Assembly (NCBI GenBank): GCA_024742415.1
Contig: JANSYN010000007.1
Location: 124,001-188,000 of the forward strand
Source: Gammaproteobacteria bacterium
Lineage (GTDB): Bacteria; Pseudomonadota; Gammaproteobacteria; Pseudomonadales; Halieaceae
DNA: 64,000 nt
Reading direction: 5' to 3'
Shown here: in pieces, positions 56,430-64,000 of the stretch
Layout of the letters: each line of letters begins with the position of its first letter
Numbering within the stretch: the stretch's first letter is position 1
Notes under the pieces: generated by a model
The model's input: only the letters and a program-made list of their open reading frames with translations
Told to the model about the DNA's origin: nothing
Databases searched by the model: none
Program-made: the position numbers and the translations under genes

Positions 56430-57940
56430 GTGCAGCCCAGGAACAGGAACCGCTGGCGCCGGCGACGTTGCCGGCGGGGTTGAGTTTTTCTTTCGCGCAG
56501 CAGCACGGCGTGCTGCTGGATACCGCGCCGGATGGCAGCCCTGTGGTGGTGCACATGGGGCAGCCGCGAGTGCAGGTCATTACGGAACTGCGCCGTATGC
56601 TTGGTCGGCCATTCGCACTGCAAAGCGTATCTGACGGCGATTTTCAGCGCCGCCTGACGCTTGCCTACCAGCGTGACAACAACGCGGCCGTACAGATGGC
56701 CGAGGATATCGGCGCCGACGTCGACCTCAGCCGGCTGGCGGAGGAGATTCCCGACGCCGGTGATTTGATGGACACCGAGGACGACGCACCGATCATCCGG
56801 CTGATCAATGCGATCCTGTCGCAAGCGGTACGTGACCAGGCGTCAGACATTCACATTGAAACCTTTGAGGATCGCCTCAGCGTGCGCTACCGCATCGACG
56901 GCGTGCTCGCCGAGGTGCTGTCACCCAAACGCATGCTGGCGCCGCTGCTGGTGTCGCGCCTGAAAGTCATGGCCAAGCTGGATATAGCCGAAAAACGCAT
57001 TCCGCAGGACGGCCGTATTTCTGTCAAACTGGCAGGCCACGCGGTAGACATTCGCATGTCCACCATTCCCTCTGCCCACGGCGAGCGCGTCGTGCTGCGC
57101 CTGCTCGACACCGCAGCGGGCCAGTTGCAGTTGCCGCAACTGAAAATGAATGAGCAGGTCAATACAGCCTACAAGAAGCACCTGCACAGTCCGCATGGCA
57201 TCATTCTGGTAACCGGGCCGACCGGCTCAGGTAAAACCACGACGCTGTATGCCGGCCTTGCGGAAATCAACGAGACTTCGCGCAACATACTGACCATTGA
57301 GGACCCGGTTGAATACATGCTGCCCGGTATTGGCCAGACCCAGGTCAACCCGAAGGTCGACATGACTTTCGCGCGCGGCCTGCGCGCAATTTTGCGTCAG
57401 GACCCGGATGTCGTCATGGTGGGCGAGATTCGCGACCTGGAAACAGCCGAGATTGCCGTGCAGGCCTCGCTGACCGGCCACCTCGTGCTCTCTACCCTGC
57501 ACACCAATACCGCGATAGGCGCTGTTACGCGATTACAGGACATGGGCATCGAGCCGTTTTTGCTGTCTTCCAGTTTGTTGGCTGTGATGTCGCAGCGCCT
57601 GGTGCGGCTGTTGTGTCATGAGTGCCGCGAAGCCGTAACGCCCAATGAAGCCGAACGACAGGTGCTGGGCCTGGAGGCGGATGACGAGCCGCTGCAGATT
57701 TTCCGCCCTGCAGGCTGTGAGCGCTGCAGTTATTCGGGTTATCGCGGCCGCACAGGTATCTACGAACTGATAGAAATCGATGATGACATGCGCACCCTGA
57801 TCCACGAAGGTGCCGGCGAGCAGGAGATGATCAGGCTTGCACGGCAGCGCTATCCGGGCATTCAAGCTGACGGCCGGCACCGCATCCTGACGGGCGAAAC
57901 CAGCCTGGAAGAGGTCCTGCGCGTGACCTCGATCAGCTAG
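56426..57940 (+). CDS. gspE: Type II secretion system ATPase GspE
   Basis: A 504-residue cytoplasmic ATPase that drives pseudopilus assembly. The N-terminal domain that binds GspL spans about residues 1-110. Walker A (GPTGSGKT) is at 264-271, and the Walker B region contains DPDVVMVGEIRD. Zinc-binding cysteine pairs are CHEC and CERC in the C-terminal domain. The start TTG overlaps the gspD stop (TTGA). It is paralogous to PilB at 26 kb, but lacks its long acidic linker. Confidence 0.96.
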   Translation: MSAAQEQEPLAPATLPAGLSFSFAQQHGVLLDTAPDGSPVVVHMGQPRVQVITELRRMLGRPFALQSVSDGDFQRRLTLAYQRDNNAAVQMAEDIGADVDLSRLAEEIPDAGDLMDTEDDAPIIRLINAILSQAVRDQASDIHIETFEDRLSVRYRIDGVLAEVLSPKRMLAPLLVSRLKVMAKLDIAEKRIPQDGRISVKLAGHAVDIRMSTIPSAHGERVVLRLLDTAAGQLQLPQLKMNEQVNTAYKKHLHSPHGIILVTGPTGSGKTTTLYAGLAEINETSRNILTIEDPVEYMLPGIGQTQVNPKVDMTFARGLRAILRQDPDVVMVGEIRDLETAEIAVQASLTGHLVLSTLHTNTAIGAVTRLQDMGIEPFLLSSSLLAVMSQRLVRLLCHECREAVTPNEAERQVLGLEADDEPLQIFRPAGCERCSYSGYRGRTGIYELIEIDDDMRTLIHEGAGEQEMIRLARQRYPGIQADGRHRILTGETSLEEVLRVTSIS

Positions 57941-58023
57941 GCGCTGCGTATCCTCGTTATGCACCCGCACGCAACAGGTTTGATCCACGGCTTGCCACGC
58001 CAGTTATCACGGGACACTCAGCA

Positions 58024-59247
58024 GTGACTGCCTACCGCTACAAAGCACTCAATGCCCAGGGCAAGCTTGTCAAGGGTGTGCTGGAGGGGGATTCCGAACG
58101 CCAGGTGCGTGCCTCCCTGCGCGGCAAGGCGTTGCGACCGGTAGAGATCAACGAGGCCAACCAGCGCCAGGGCGAGGGCAAGTCCGGGTTTAACTTTTCC
58201 CAGCTTTTTACCCGGGTCAGCCCCGGCGACCTGGCCTTGATCACGCGGCAGTTATCGACCCTGATCGAATCCAATCTGCCCATCGACGAGGCCCTGCAGG
58301 CCGCTGCCCAGCAAAGTCGCAGTGCGCGCATCAAGGGCATGCTGTTACAGGTACGCTCGCGCGTGGCTGAAGGCCATACGCTGGCCTATGCCATGGCCGA
58401 GTTTCCCCAGGTGTTCAGCGAGATGTACTGTGCCATGGTCAAGGCCGGTGAGCACGCTGGTTACCTCGGTCCGGTGTTGACGCAATTGGCCGACTACACC
58501 GAACAGCGACAGTACACCGGCCAGAAGCTGAAGATGGCCATGATCTATCCCTTTGTGCTGATTGCGGTGGCTATCGCGGTGGTCCTGCTGCTGATGGTGT
58601 TTGTGGTTCCGCAACTCGTGGGCATCTTTGCGCACAGTGATCGTGAACTCCCGCTGCTGACGCGGGGTCTGATCGGTGGCAGTGAGTTTCTGCAGGCTTA
58701 CTGGCTGTGGCTGATTGTGGGCATCGTGGCTTTTATTGCCGGGTTTCGCTACCTGCTGCGCGACCGTGGTCGCCGCAAGCGCTGGCACGGCTTTTTGCTC
58801 AAGGTGCCCGGCGTGTCGCGCCTGTTGATCTCGCTGGATACCGCGCGTTTTGCCTCCACGCTGAGCATACTGATGGCCAGCGGCGTGCCTTTGCTGGAGT
58901 CGCTGCGGATTGCGGGCGAGGTGCTGACCAATCTCGTCCTGCGCCAGGACAGCGAGGCGGTGGCCGAACGCGTGCAGGAGGGTGGCAGCCTGAATCGGGC
59001 ACTGCAGCAAAGTGGCCGTTTTCCGCCCATGATGGTACATATGGTCGCCAGCGGGGAGGCCAGCGGTGAACTCGAAACCATGCTCGCGCGTTCGGCTACG
59101 AACCAGGAGCGCGAACTGGAAATGACGCTGGGCACAATTATGGGGCTGTTGGAGCCCTTTATGATCGTCTTCATGGGCGGCACCGTTTTTGCGATGGTCG
59201 CTGCGATCCTGTTGCCGATTTTTGAACTTAATACGATGGTGAATTGA
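58024..59247 (+). CDS. gspF: Type II secretion system platform protein GspF
   Basis: A 407-residue inner-membrane protein with two repeated helical domains and three membrane segments (about 173-195, 222-245 and 376-398). It has the family motifs LALITRQLSTLIESNLPIDEAL and SGELETMLARSA. It works with GspE to move pseudopilins. The start is GTG at 58024, preceded by CGGGACACTC; a gap of 83 bases separates it from gspE, the largest within the first half of the operon. Confidence 0.95.
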   Translation: MTAYRYKALNAQGKLVKGVLEGDSERQVRASLRGKALRPVEINEANQRQGEGKSGFNFSQLFTRVSPGDLALITRQLSTLIESNLPIDEALQAAAQQSRSARIKGMLLQVRSRVAEGHTLAYAMAEFPQVFSEMYCAMVKAGEHAGYLGPVLTQLADYTEQRQYTGQKLKMAMIYPFVLIAVAIAVVLLLMVFVVPQLVGIFAHSDRELPLLTRGLIGGSEFLQAYWLWLIVGIVAFIAGFRYLLRDRGRRKRWHGFLLKVPGVSRLLISLDTARFASTLSILMASGVPLLESLRIAGEVLTNLVLRQDSEAVAERVQEGGSLNRALQQSGRFPPMMVHMVASGEASGELETMLARSATNQERELEMTLGTIMGLLEPFMIVFMGGTVFAMVAAILLPIFELNTMVN

Positions 59248-59248
59248 T

Positions 59249-59683
59249 ATGAAAGCAATGAAGAGCGCCGGATTTTCGCTGGTGGAGATCCTGGTGGTGG
59301 TGGTCATTATGGGCTTGCTCATCAGTATTGTGGCGCCCACGGTGCTCAACCAGGCCGATGAAGCGCGCATACAGAAGGCGCGTGCCGACTTCAAAAACAT
59401 CGAGACCGCACTGAAGATGTATCGTCTGGATAACTTCGTCTATCCAACGACAGAGCAGGGGCTGCAAGCCCTGGTAGAACCCAGTTCACTGGATCCACAG
59501 CCACGCAATTTCCGGCAGGGCGGTTATCTCGAAGAACTCCCCAGCGATCCCTGGGGGCGCCCTTATCTCTACCTGAGCCCCGGAGAAAACAAGGACGTCG
59601 ATATCTACAGCCTGGGTGCTGATGGGCTGTCTGGCGGCGAAGGCCAGAACGGCGACATCGGCAACTGGAAAGTCCAGGACTGA
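59249..59683 (+). CDS. gspG: Major pseudopilin GspG
   Basis: A 144-residue pseudopilin with an 8-residue leader ending in Gly8, then FSLVEILVVVVIMGLLISIV with Glu at mature position 5. The C-terminal domain holds the calcium-binding region (LGADGLSGGEGQNGDIGNW), characteristic of GspG. It is the most abundant pseudopilus subunit. It begins 1 base after gspF ends. Confidence 0.96.
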   Translation: MKAMKSAGFSLVEILVVVVIMGLLISIVAPTVLNQADEARIQKARADFKNIETALKMYRLDNFVYPTTEQGLQALVEPSSLDPQPRNFRQGGYLEELPSDPWGRPYLYLSPGENKDVDIYSLGADGLSGGEGQNGDIGNWKVQD

Positions 59684-59700
59684 GACCGCCCAGGTCCGGC

Positions 59701-60285
59701 GTGGGGCGCTACCTGATGCCGTTTGCAGCGTACAGGCGCGCGCAGGGATTCAGCCTGATCGAACTGCTGCTGGTGGTGTTTGTCATTGCCATGATCACTT
59801 CCATGGTGAGCCTTAATGTGGGCTCCGGAGGTGAGAACGTTCGCCTCGAAACCACCGTGCGCTCGCTTGCCGATACCGCCCGTTATGCGCTGGATGAAGC
59901 GCAGTTCAGCGGTCGTGATTATGGCTTGCGGGTAGAGCGCAACCCCGGCGCAGACGGTATGGTCTTTGTGGCGCGCTGGCAGGAACGCTTTGTCGATGGC
60001 TGGGCCGCGCCCGCCAGCGGCAAGGAAGTCTTTGCACCGCTTGAGCTCTCGCCCGACATCGAGCTCGAACTGGAAATTGAAAATGCCCCCTTCGCCGAGG
60101 TCGACATCGACGAGGAGCAGGAGAACCGCGGCCCGCAAATCGTATTCTATGCCAGCGGTGAGACCACCGTGGGCGCCATCAACCTGCGCCGTCGCGACAG
60201 CGGCGAACTGCTGTGGCGTATCGAGTGGGATTTACTGGGTCGATTCGACGTGTTGCGCCGGGGTATTGCCGATGAGGATGAGTAG
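59701..60285 (+). CDS. gspH: Minor pseudopilin GspH
   Basis: A 194-residue minor pseudopilin. A leader of 16 residues ends in Gly, then FSLIELLLVVFVIAMITSMV with Glu5; the beta-rich globular domain follows. The GTG at 59701 is used; an ATG five codons later (59716) is equally plausible and gives an 11-residue leader. It precedes gspI with an overlap of about 14 bases. Confidence 0.92.
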   Translation: MGRYLMPFAAYRRAQGFSLIELLLVVFVIAMITSMVSLNVGSGGENVRLETTVRSLADTARYALDEAQFSGRDYGLRVERNPGADGMVFVARWQERFVDGWAAPASGKEVFAPLELSPDIELELEIENAPFAEVDIDEEQENRGPQIVFYASGETTVGAINLRRRDSGELLWRIEWDLLGRFDVLRRGIADEDE

Positions 60286-60928
60286 TCCTGCCTGGCGCCT
60301 CGCGGCAGGCTTGGGCGCAGGCGGCAGAACCCCCAGACACGCAGGCTTTACGCTGGTAGAGGTCATGGTCGCGCTGGCGGTTGTCGCCGTCGCCCTGCCG
60401 GCGCTGCTCACCACGCTGTACCAGCAGGCAGATGACACGGCCTACCTGCGCGATAAATCCCTGGCACGCATGGTGGCTGCCAACAAACTGCAGGAGCTGC
60501 GGCTGGGTGTTGCGCAGAGCGAAGAGATCAGGGCGGGCAAGGAAAATGGCAGCGCGCGTATGGCTGAGCGCGACTGGTACTGGTGGGTCGACATCAACAA
60601 TGCGCCGGGTGTAGAGCAGATTTTTCGCGTCGATATTCGTGTCGGGTCTTCCGCTGACAACGCCGACCAGTCGTTGTATACCCTGTCCGGTTTTATCTCC
60701 GGCGACAGGCGCGTAGACACCAGCGGCGCCCTGCAACAACAGGGCGGGGACGATGACGGTAGCGGGGACAACGATGATAGCGGGAACAACGACGATAGCG
60801 GAAATGGTGTCGGCGACGAGCCTCCAGACAGCAACGCAGGCGGCGATGCTGCGGGCTCAGCCGACGGTCTGCCCGACGGTCTTGGCCAGGAATTGATCGA
60901 CGCATTGGAGAACGCCGGTGGCGGCTAG
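60272..60928 (+). CDS. gspI: Minor pseudopilin GspI with acidic C-terminal tail
   Basis: A 218-residue minor pseudopilin, about 90 residues longer than usual. A 25-residue leader ends in Gly25, followed by FTLVEVMVALAVVAVALPAL with Glu5. The pseudopilin domain ends near residue 150. Residues 157-200 are then almost only Asp, Gly, Asn and Ser, with repeated DDSGN, and a short helix LGQELIDALENA closes the tail. GspI forms the pseudopilus tip with GspJ and GspK. The tail may bind calcium or be disordered. Starts at ATG 60272 or 60278. It overlaps gspH and gspJ. Confidence 0.9.
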   Translation: MRMSSPAWRLAAGLGAGGRTPRHAGFTLVEVMVALAVVAVALPALLTTLYQQADDTAYLRDKSLARMVAANKLQELRLGVAQSEEIRAGKENGSARMAERDWYWWVDINNAPGVEQIFRVDIRVGSSADNADQSLYTLSGFISGDRRVDTSGALQQQGGDDDGSGDNDDSGNNDDSGNGVGDEPPDSNAGGDAAGSADGLPDGLGQELIDALENAGGG

Positions 60929-61571
60929 TCCGGTCAGGGGATTTACGCTGGTCGAGGTGCTGATTGCCATGGCAGTCACGGCGTTTGTCGCGGCGATCGC
61001 TTACGGCAGTATTGCCACCGTAATGAACAGCGTCTCTGGCCTGCGCGCTACGGCGGAGCGCACGCAGGAGGTGAATCGCGCCTGGACGATCATTTCCCGC
61101 GACTTCTATGAGTTTGTGCCGCGGCCGGTGCGCGATGAGTTCGGTGAGCCGGAGCCCGCACTCAGCGGCGGTGACGCCGCACGCTTTCAACTGAGCCTGA
61201 CGCGGGCGGGCTGGCACAATCCGAATGGGCATCCGCGCAGCAATCTGCAGCGTGTGAATTATCGCCTGGATGAACAGGGTCTGTGGCGCGACAGTTACAC
61301 CGTACTGGACAGGGCCGCCGATACCGAGCCTGTTTCCGTGTTGCTCCTTGCCGACGTGGAGCAGATGGAACTGGCCTTCCTGGGCACACTGTCGCAACTA
61401 CAGTTTGAGTCGCGCAGCAGCAATGTGGACACCGCAAACTGGTCCGAGGATTGGGTGCAGGACAACAGTAATCCCACCCAGCTACTGCCACCACCACAGG
61501 CGGTAGAGCTGACGCTGTATCTCAGCGACATGGGACAGATGAGGCGCCTGTATGCGCTCCCCCCGCTCTAG
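60918..61571 (+). CDS. gspJ: Minor pseudopilin GspJ
   Basis: A 217-residue minor pseudopilin with an 8-residue leader ending in Gly8, then FTLVEVLIAMAVTAFVAAIA with Glu5. The GTG start lies within the end of gspI (11-base overlap), which implies translational coupling of the tip proteins. The domain length is normal for GspJ, and it forms the tip complex with GspI and GspK. The stop overlaps gspK by 20 bases. Confidence 0.93.
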   Translation: MAASPVRGFTLVEVLIAMAVTAFVAAIAYGSIATVMNSVSGLRATAERTQEVNRAWTIISRDFYEFVPRPVRDEFGEPEPALSGGDAARFQLSLTRAGWHNPNGHPRSNLQRVNYRLDEQGLWRDSYTVLDRAADTEPVSVLLLADVEQMELAFLGTLSQLQFESRSSNVDTANWSEDWVQDNSNPTQLLPPPQAVELTLYLSDMGQMRRLYALPPL

Positions 61572-62601
61572 CTACCAGCGGCTGGCCGCCGTGACCGGCG
61601 CACGCCAGTCCGGCGCCGCGTTAATCGTCGCGATGCTGGTGTTCGCCCTGAGCGTGTCGTTGGTGGTGGCCATGCAGTCCGAGTTCTACCGCTACTTCCA
61701 GCGCACCACCAACCTGCTGCTTGCAGAGCAGGCGCGAGCCTACCTGCTCGGCGCGGAGGATCTGGCCGCCCTTGCCCTGCAGCAGGACTACGACCAGGAC
61801 GTGCAGGCGCAGCGCGCGCGCGACGACCTGACCGAATTCTGGGCGCAGCAATCGCAGCCCCTGCCCCTGGATGATATCGGCTGGCTACGTGCCGAACCGA
61901 TTGTCGACCTGCAGGGGCGCTTTAACCTGAACTGGCTCGACGAAAAACCGCCGCAGGGCAAGCGTTTCACACCGGCGCAACAGCAGTTCGTGCGCCTGCT
62001 GCAGGCGCTGCCCGGTGTCGAGGTGAGCGAGTTCGAAGCGGTGGCCATCACCGAGGCTGTGATTGACTGGATTGATGTTGATGGCACCGTGCTGGCCGAC
62101 GGCGCCGAGGACGATTACTATGCGGCGATTGCTCCGGGATACCGTGTTGCCAACCGCCCGATGTCCAGCGTTAGTGAGTTGCGTGCTGTGGCTAATGTTA
62201 CCCCCGAGATCTACGCGGTGCTGCAGCACCTGGTAACCGTCTGGCCACAGCAGCCTGAGCCGTTGAACATTCACACGGCGCCGGAGATTCTCCTGCGTTC
62301 CATCAATGCCGATGACGACCTCACGCCGCTTTCCGAGGCGGACGGACAGACCCTGGTCGAGCAGCGGCAGGAGCTGGGCTTTGCGGACAAACAGGAGTTT
62401 GGCAAGAACCCGGTGTTCAATGGCAAGAGCGTCAGTGGTGCCATGGCATTGTTGGGTGAGAGCTCGTCTTACTTCATGCTGCATGCCTGGGTGGAACTTG
62501 CCGACAGGAACATGCACTTGTACAGTGTGCTGGAGCGCAGAGATCGGCGGGTGAGAACCATTGCACGGGCCGGCGGCAGTTTGCAGGGCGCTTCATTATA
62601 A
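61552..62601 (+). CDS. gspK: Minor pseudopilin GspK
   Basis: A 349-residue pseudopilin that caps the tip. A 21-residue leader ends in Gly21; the mature sequence begins AALIVAMLVFALSVSLVVAM and lacks Glu5, as is typical of GspK. A large alpha-helical domain is inserted in the globular part. The ATG at 61552 lies inside gspJ. It is followed by 125 noncoding bases before gspL. Confidence 0.94.
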   Translation: MRSPRSSYQRLAAVTGARQSGAALIVAMLVFALSVSLVVAMQSEFYRYFQRTTNLLLAEQARAYLLGAEDLAALALQQDYDQDVQAQRARDDLTEFWAQQSQPLPLDDIGWLRAEPIVDLQGRFNLNWLDEKPPQGKRFTPAQQQFVRLLQALPGVEVSEFEAVAITEAVIDWIDVDGTVLADGAEDDYYAAIAPGYRVANRPMSSVSELRAVANVTPEIYAVLQHLVTVWPQQPEPLNIHTAPEILLRSINADDDLTPLSEADGQTLVEQRQELGFADKQEFGKNPVFNGKSVSGAMALLGESSSYFMLHAWVELADRNMHLYSVLERRDRRVRTIARAGGSLQGASL

Positions 62602-62665
62602 GGGTGTCGGCTTTGGGGGTGCCCGGGCGCATGCCGCCTTCAAGCGGGCGCGCTCGGTGTGGCTT

Positions 62666-62696
62666 TTGACGCGCAGCGTGCGCACAGTGCTACCAT
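62666..62696 (+). promoter_or_regulatory. Possible internal promoter upstream of gspL
   Basis: TTGACG (62666-62671) and the extended -10 TGCTACCAT (62688-62696) are 19 bases apart, in the only long gap (62602-62726) of the second half of the gsp operon. The extended TG partly compensates for the long spacer. Sequence match only. Confidence 0.4.
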
Positions 62697-62726
62697 GGCG
62701 CGCTTGAATATTTCGGGGTACGCAGT

Positions 62727-63929
62727 TTGCAGGACATAACCGCAGTTCGGCTGGTGGACGATCGCCTCGCCTGGTATCCACCGGGTGCCAGCGACGAGCC
62801 GCGTTGGCTGGACGATGACAGTGGCAAGGCGCAGTTGCGCGCGGCACTGGCGCAGCGACGCAGTGGCGTCTGCTTCGCTGCCCCCGGTGCCGATGCCCGC
62901 CTGATGACTCTGCCGATTACCCGGGCAGAAAAAAAACACATCGCCAAATCGCTGCCCTTCACCCTGGAAGAGCAGGTCGCCGCAGATATCGATGAACTGC
63001 ATTTTGCCCACGCCGCGCTGGGCAAGGAGCAGCTCGCAGTGGCTATCTGCTCACGGGATAAGATGTCCCAGTGGCGTGAACTGCTCGAGGAATTTCCAGG
63101 CATCAACCGCTGGTCGCCCGAGCCCCTGTTGCTGCCGTGGCAGGAAGGCCAGTGGTGCCTGGTGATCGAGGGCGACGCGGTGATCGTGCGCAACGGCCGT
63201 TGCGAGGGCTGTTCCATAGAGCGCGCGCTACTGCCGGTGGTGCTCAGTGCGCTGCTGGCAGAGGGTGAGGTACCCGAGGCCGTGATTGTCTATGGCGAGG
63301 ACCAGGAAGAGGATCTCGCACTGCTGCCGGAAGCCGTGCGCGAACTGGCCCAGTGGCGCAAGGGCAACCTGTATTCCGCCCTGCTGCTGAGTGCCGACGT
63401 CGACGTCAATTTGAACCTGCTGCAGGGTGACTATGCAGCGCGGCTGCCGCTTCGCAAATGGTGGTTGCAGTGGCGCTCGGTGGCGGTGGTGTTTGCTGCT
63501 GCCTTTGCCTTGCAGTTGCTGGCCGTATTTCTGGACTTGCGCCAGTTGCAGGCGCACAACCTGAGCTTGCGCGCGGCCATTGAACAGAGCTACCGCACGG
63601 CGTTTCCGCGCGGCCAGATTGTTGAGGCAGAGGTGCAGTTGCAGCGCCAGCTTGCCGCGTTGCGCGGTACGCCACAAACCAGCGGCTTTGTCAGCCTGGT
63701 CGACAGGGTGGGGCAGGCCATAGCGACCATGCCCGATACAACCATCGCCACCATGAACTACAACGACAAAACGCACGAGATGCGCCTGAATATCATCGCC
63801 GCAGATTTTGAAAGCGTTGAGAGGCTACGCGTATTGATTAACGAGGCGGGGTTAAACGCGGTCATGGAAAGCAGCAACGCTCAGGGCGACAAAGTGCGCG
63901 CGCGCCTGCGGGTAGGAGGCAGCGCATGA
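62727..63929 (+). CDS. gspL: Type II secretion system protein GspL
   Basis: A 400-residue bitopic inner-membrane protein. The cytoplasmic actin-like domain (about residues 1-245) binds GspE. One membrane helix (about 250-270) leads to a short periplasmic domain (about 290-400) with the ferredoxin-like fold that contacts GspM. The start is TTG at 62727. The stop overlaps gspM (ATGA). Confidence 0.93.
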   Translation: MQDITAVRLVDDRLAWYPPGASDEPRWLDDDSGKAQLRAALAQRRSGVCFAAPGADARLMTLPITRAEKKHIAKSLPFTLEEQVAADIDELHFAHAALGKEQLAVAICSRDKMSQWRELLEEFPGINRWSPEPLLLPWQEGQWCLVIEGDAVIVRNGRCEGCSIERALLPVVLSALLAEGEVPEAVIVYGEDQEEDLALLPEAVRELAQWRKGNLYSALLLSADVDVNLNLLQGDYAARLPLRKWWLQWRSVAVVFAAAFALQLLAVFLDLRQLQAHNLSLRAAIEQSYRTAFPRGQIVEAEVQLQRQLAALRGTPQTSGFVSLVDRVGQAIATMPDTTIATMNYNDKTHEMRLNIIAADFESVERLRVLINEAGLNAVMESSNAQGDKVRARLRVGGSA

Positions 63930-64000
63930 AGGACTGGTTGGCAAGTCTGAACCAGCGTGAGCAGCTCAGCCTGCTGGTGTTGGGCGTCGCGCTGGCACTG
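63926..64000 (+). CDS. gspM: Type II secretion system protein GspM, 5' part
   Basis: The first 25 codons of a gene that runs off the window. The ATG overlaps the gspL stop, with GTAGGAGG upstream. The product starts MKDWLASLNQREQLSLLVLG, the usual GspM pattern of a Trp and an RE(Q/R) motif followed directly by the membrane helix. GspM partners GspL in the platform. Confidence 0.88.
   Translation, partial: MKDWLASLNQREQLSLLVLGVALAL

Overview
The window is a GC-rich chromosomal segment from a gammaproteobacterium. The order of the division and murein genes (mraZ to ftsZ), followed by lpxC, an M23 peptidase and secA, and then argJ, mutT, coaE, pilD/C/B, pilA, nadC and ampD, is the ancestral gammaproteobacterial arrangement shared in part by Escherichia and Pseudomonas. 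Several details (type IVa pilus genes, a gspC-M type II secretion operon, RraA, malate synthase G, short GTG/TTG starts) suit a marine aerobic heterotroph, perhaps of the Cellvibrionales/Halieaceae group. That placement is inference only. I see no tRNA, rRNA, CRISPR array, insertion sequence or phage gene.

Layout. Positions 1-17038 hold the dcw cluster, an almost continuous operon with overlapping stop/start codons, headed by a TTGACA-17-CATAGT promoter and three 10-bp-spaced MraZ boxes. Positions 17132-23564 hold lpxC, a LytM/M23 peptidase, secA, argJ and a mutT-like Nudix gene. Positions 23578-28066, on the minus strand, are coaE-pilD-pilC-pilB. Positions 28245-35712 are a pilus accessory block: a second type IV pilin and a HAMP-only membrane protein (minus strand), a 13-bp minisatellite, pilA with a near-perfect sigma-54 promoter, two tandem GT-C-like membrane glycosyltransferases and a polyprenyl-phosphate type GT2, which together form a candidate pilin glycosylation locus. 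Positions 35752-39728 carry malate synthase G, a LysR regulator and rraA. These two blocks separate pilA from nadC and ampD, which are neighbours in the ancestral order.

Positions 39793-53000 are a mixed region: nadC and ampD; an FHA-like/sigma-54 activator paired with a membrane Ser/Thr kinase; YhhN and PanE-like proteins; yajQ; a choline-kinase-like phosphotransferase; a GAF plus degenerate GGDEF protein that keeps an I-site RxxD; a beta-carbonic anhydrase; trmH with an overlapping 59-residue membrane protein; an AhpD-like protein; and a VOC protein whose stop codon lies inside a heptanucleotide tandem repeat. Positions 53241-64000 are the type II secretion operon gspCDEFGHIJKL with the first 25 codons of gspM.

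How it fits together. PilD probably processes both the type IV pilins and the pseudopilins GspG-K. PilB/PilC and GspE/GspF are paralogous motor pairs. The features most worth following up are the three intergenic arrays sharing a 13-bp period, the FHA activator-kinase pair, the predicted c-di-GMP receptor, the pilin glycosylation block with its second, long-leader pilin, and the acidic repeat tail on GspI.
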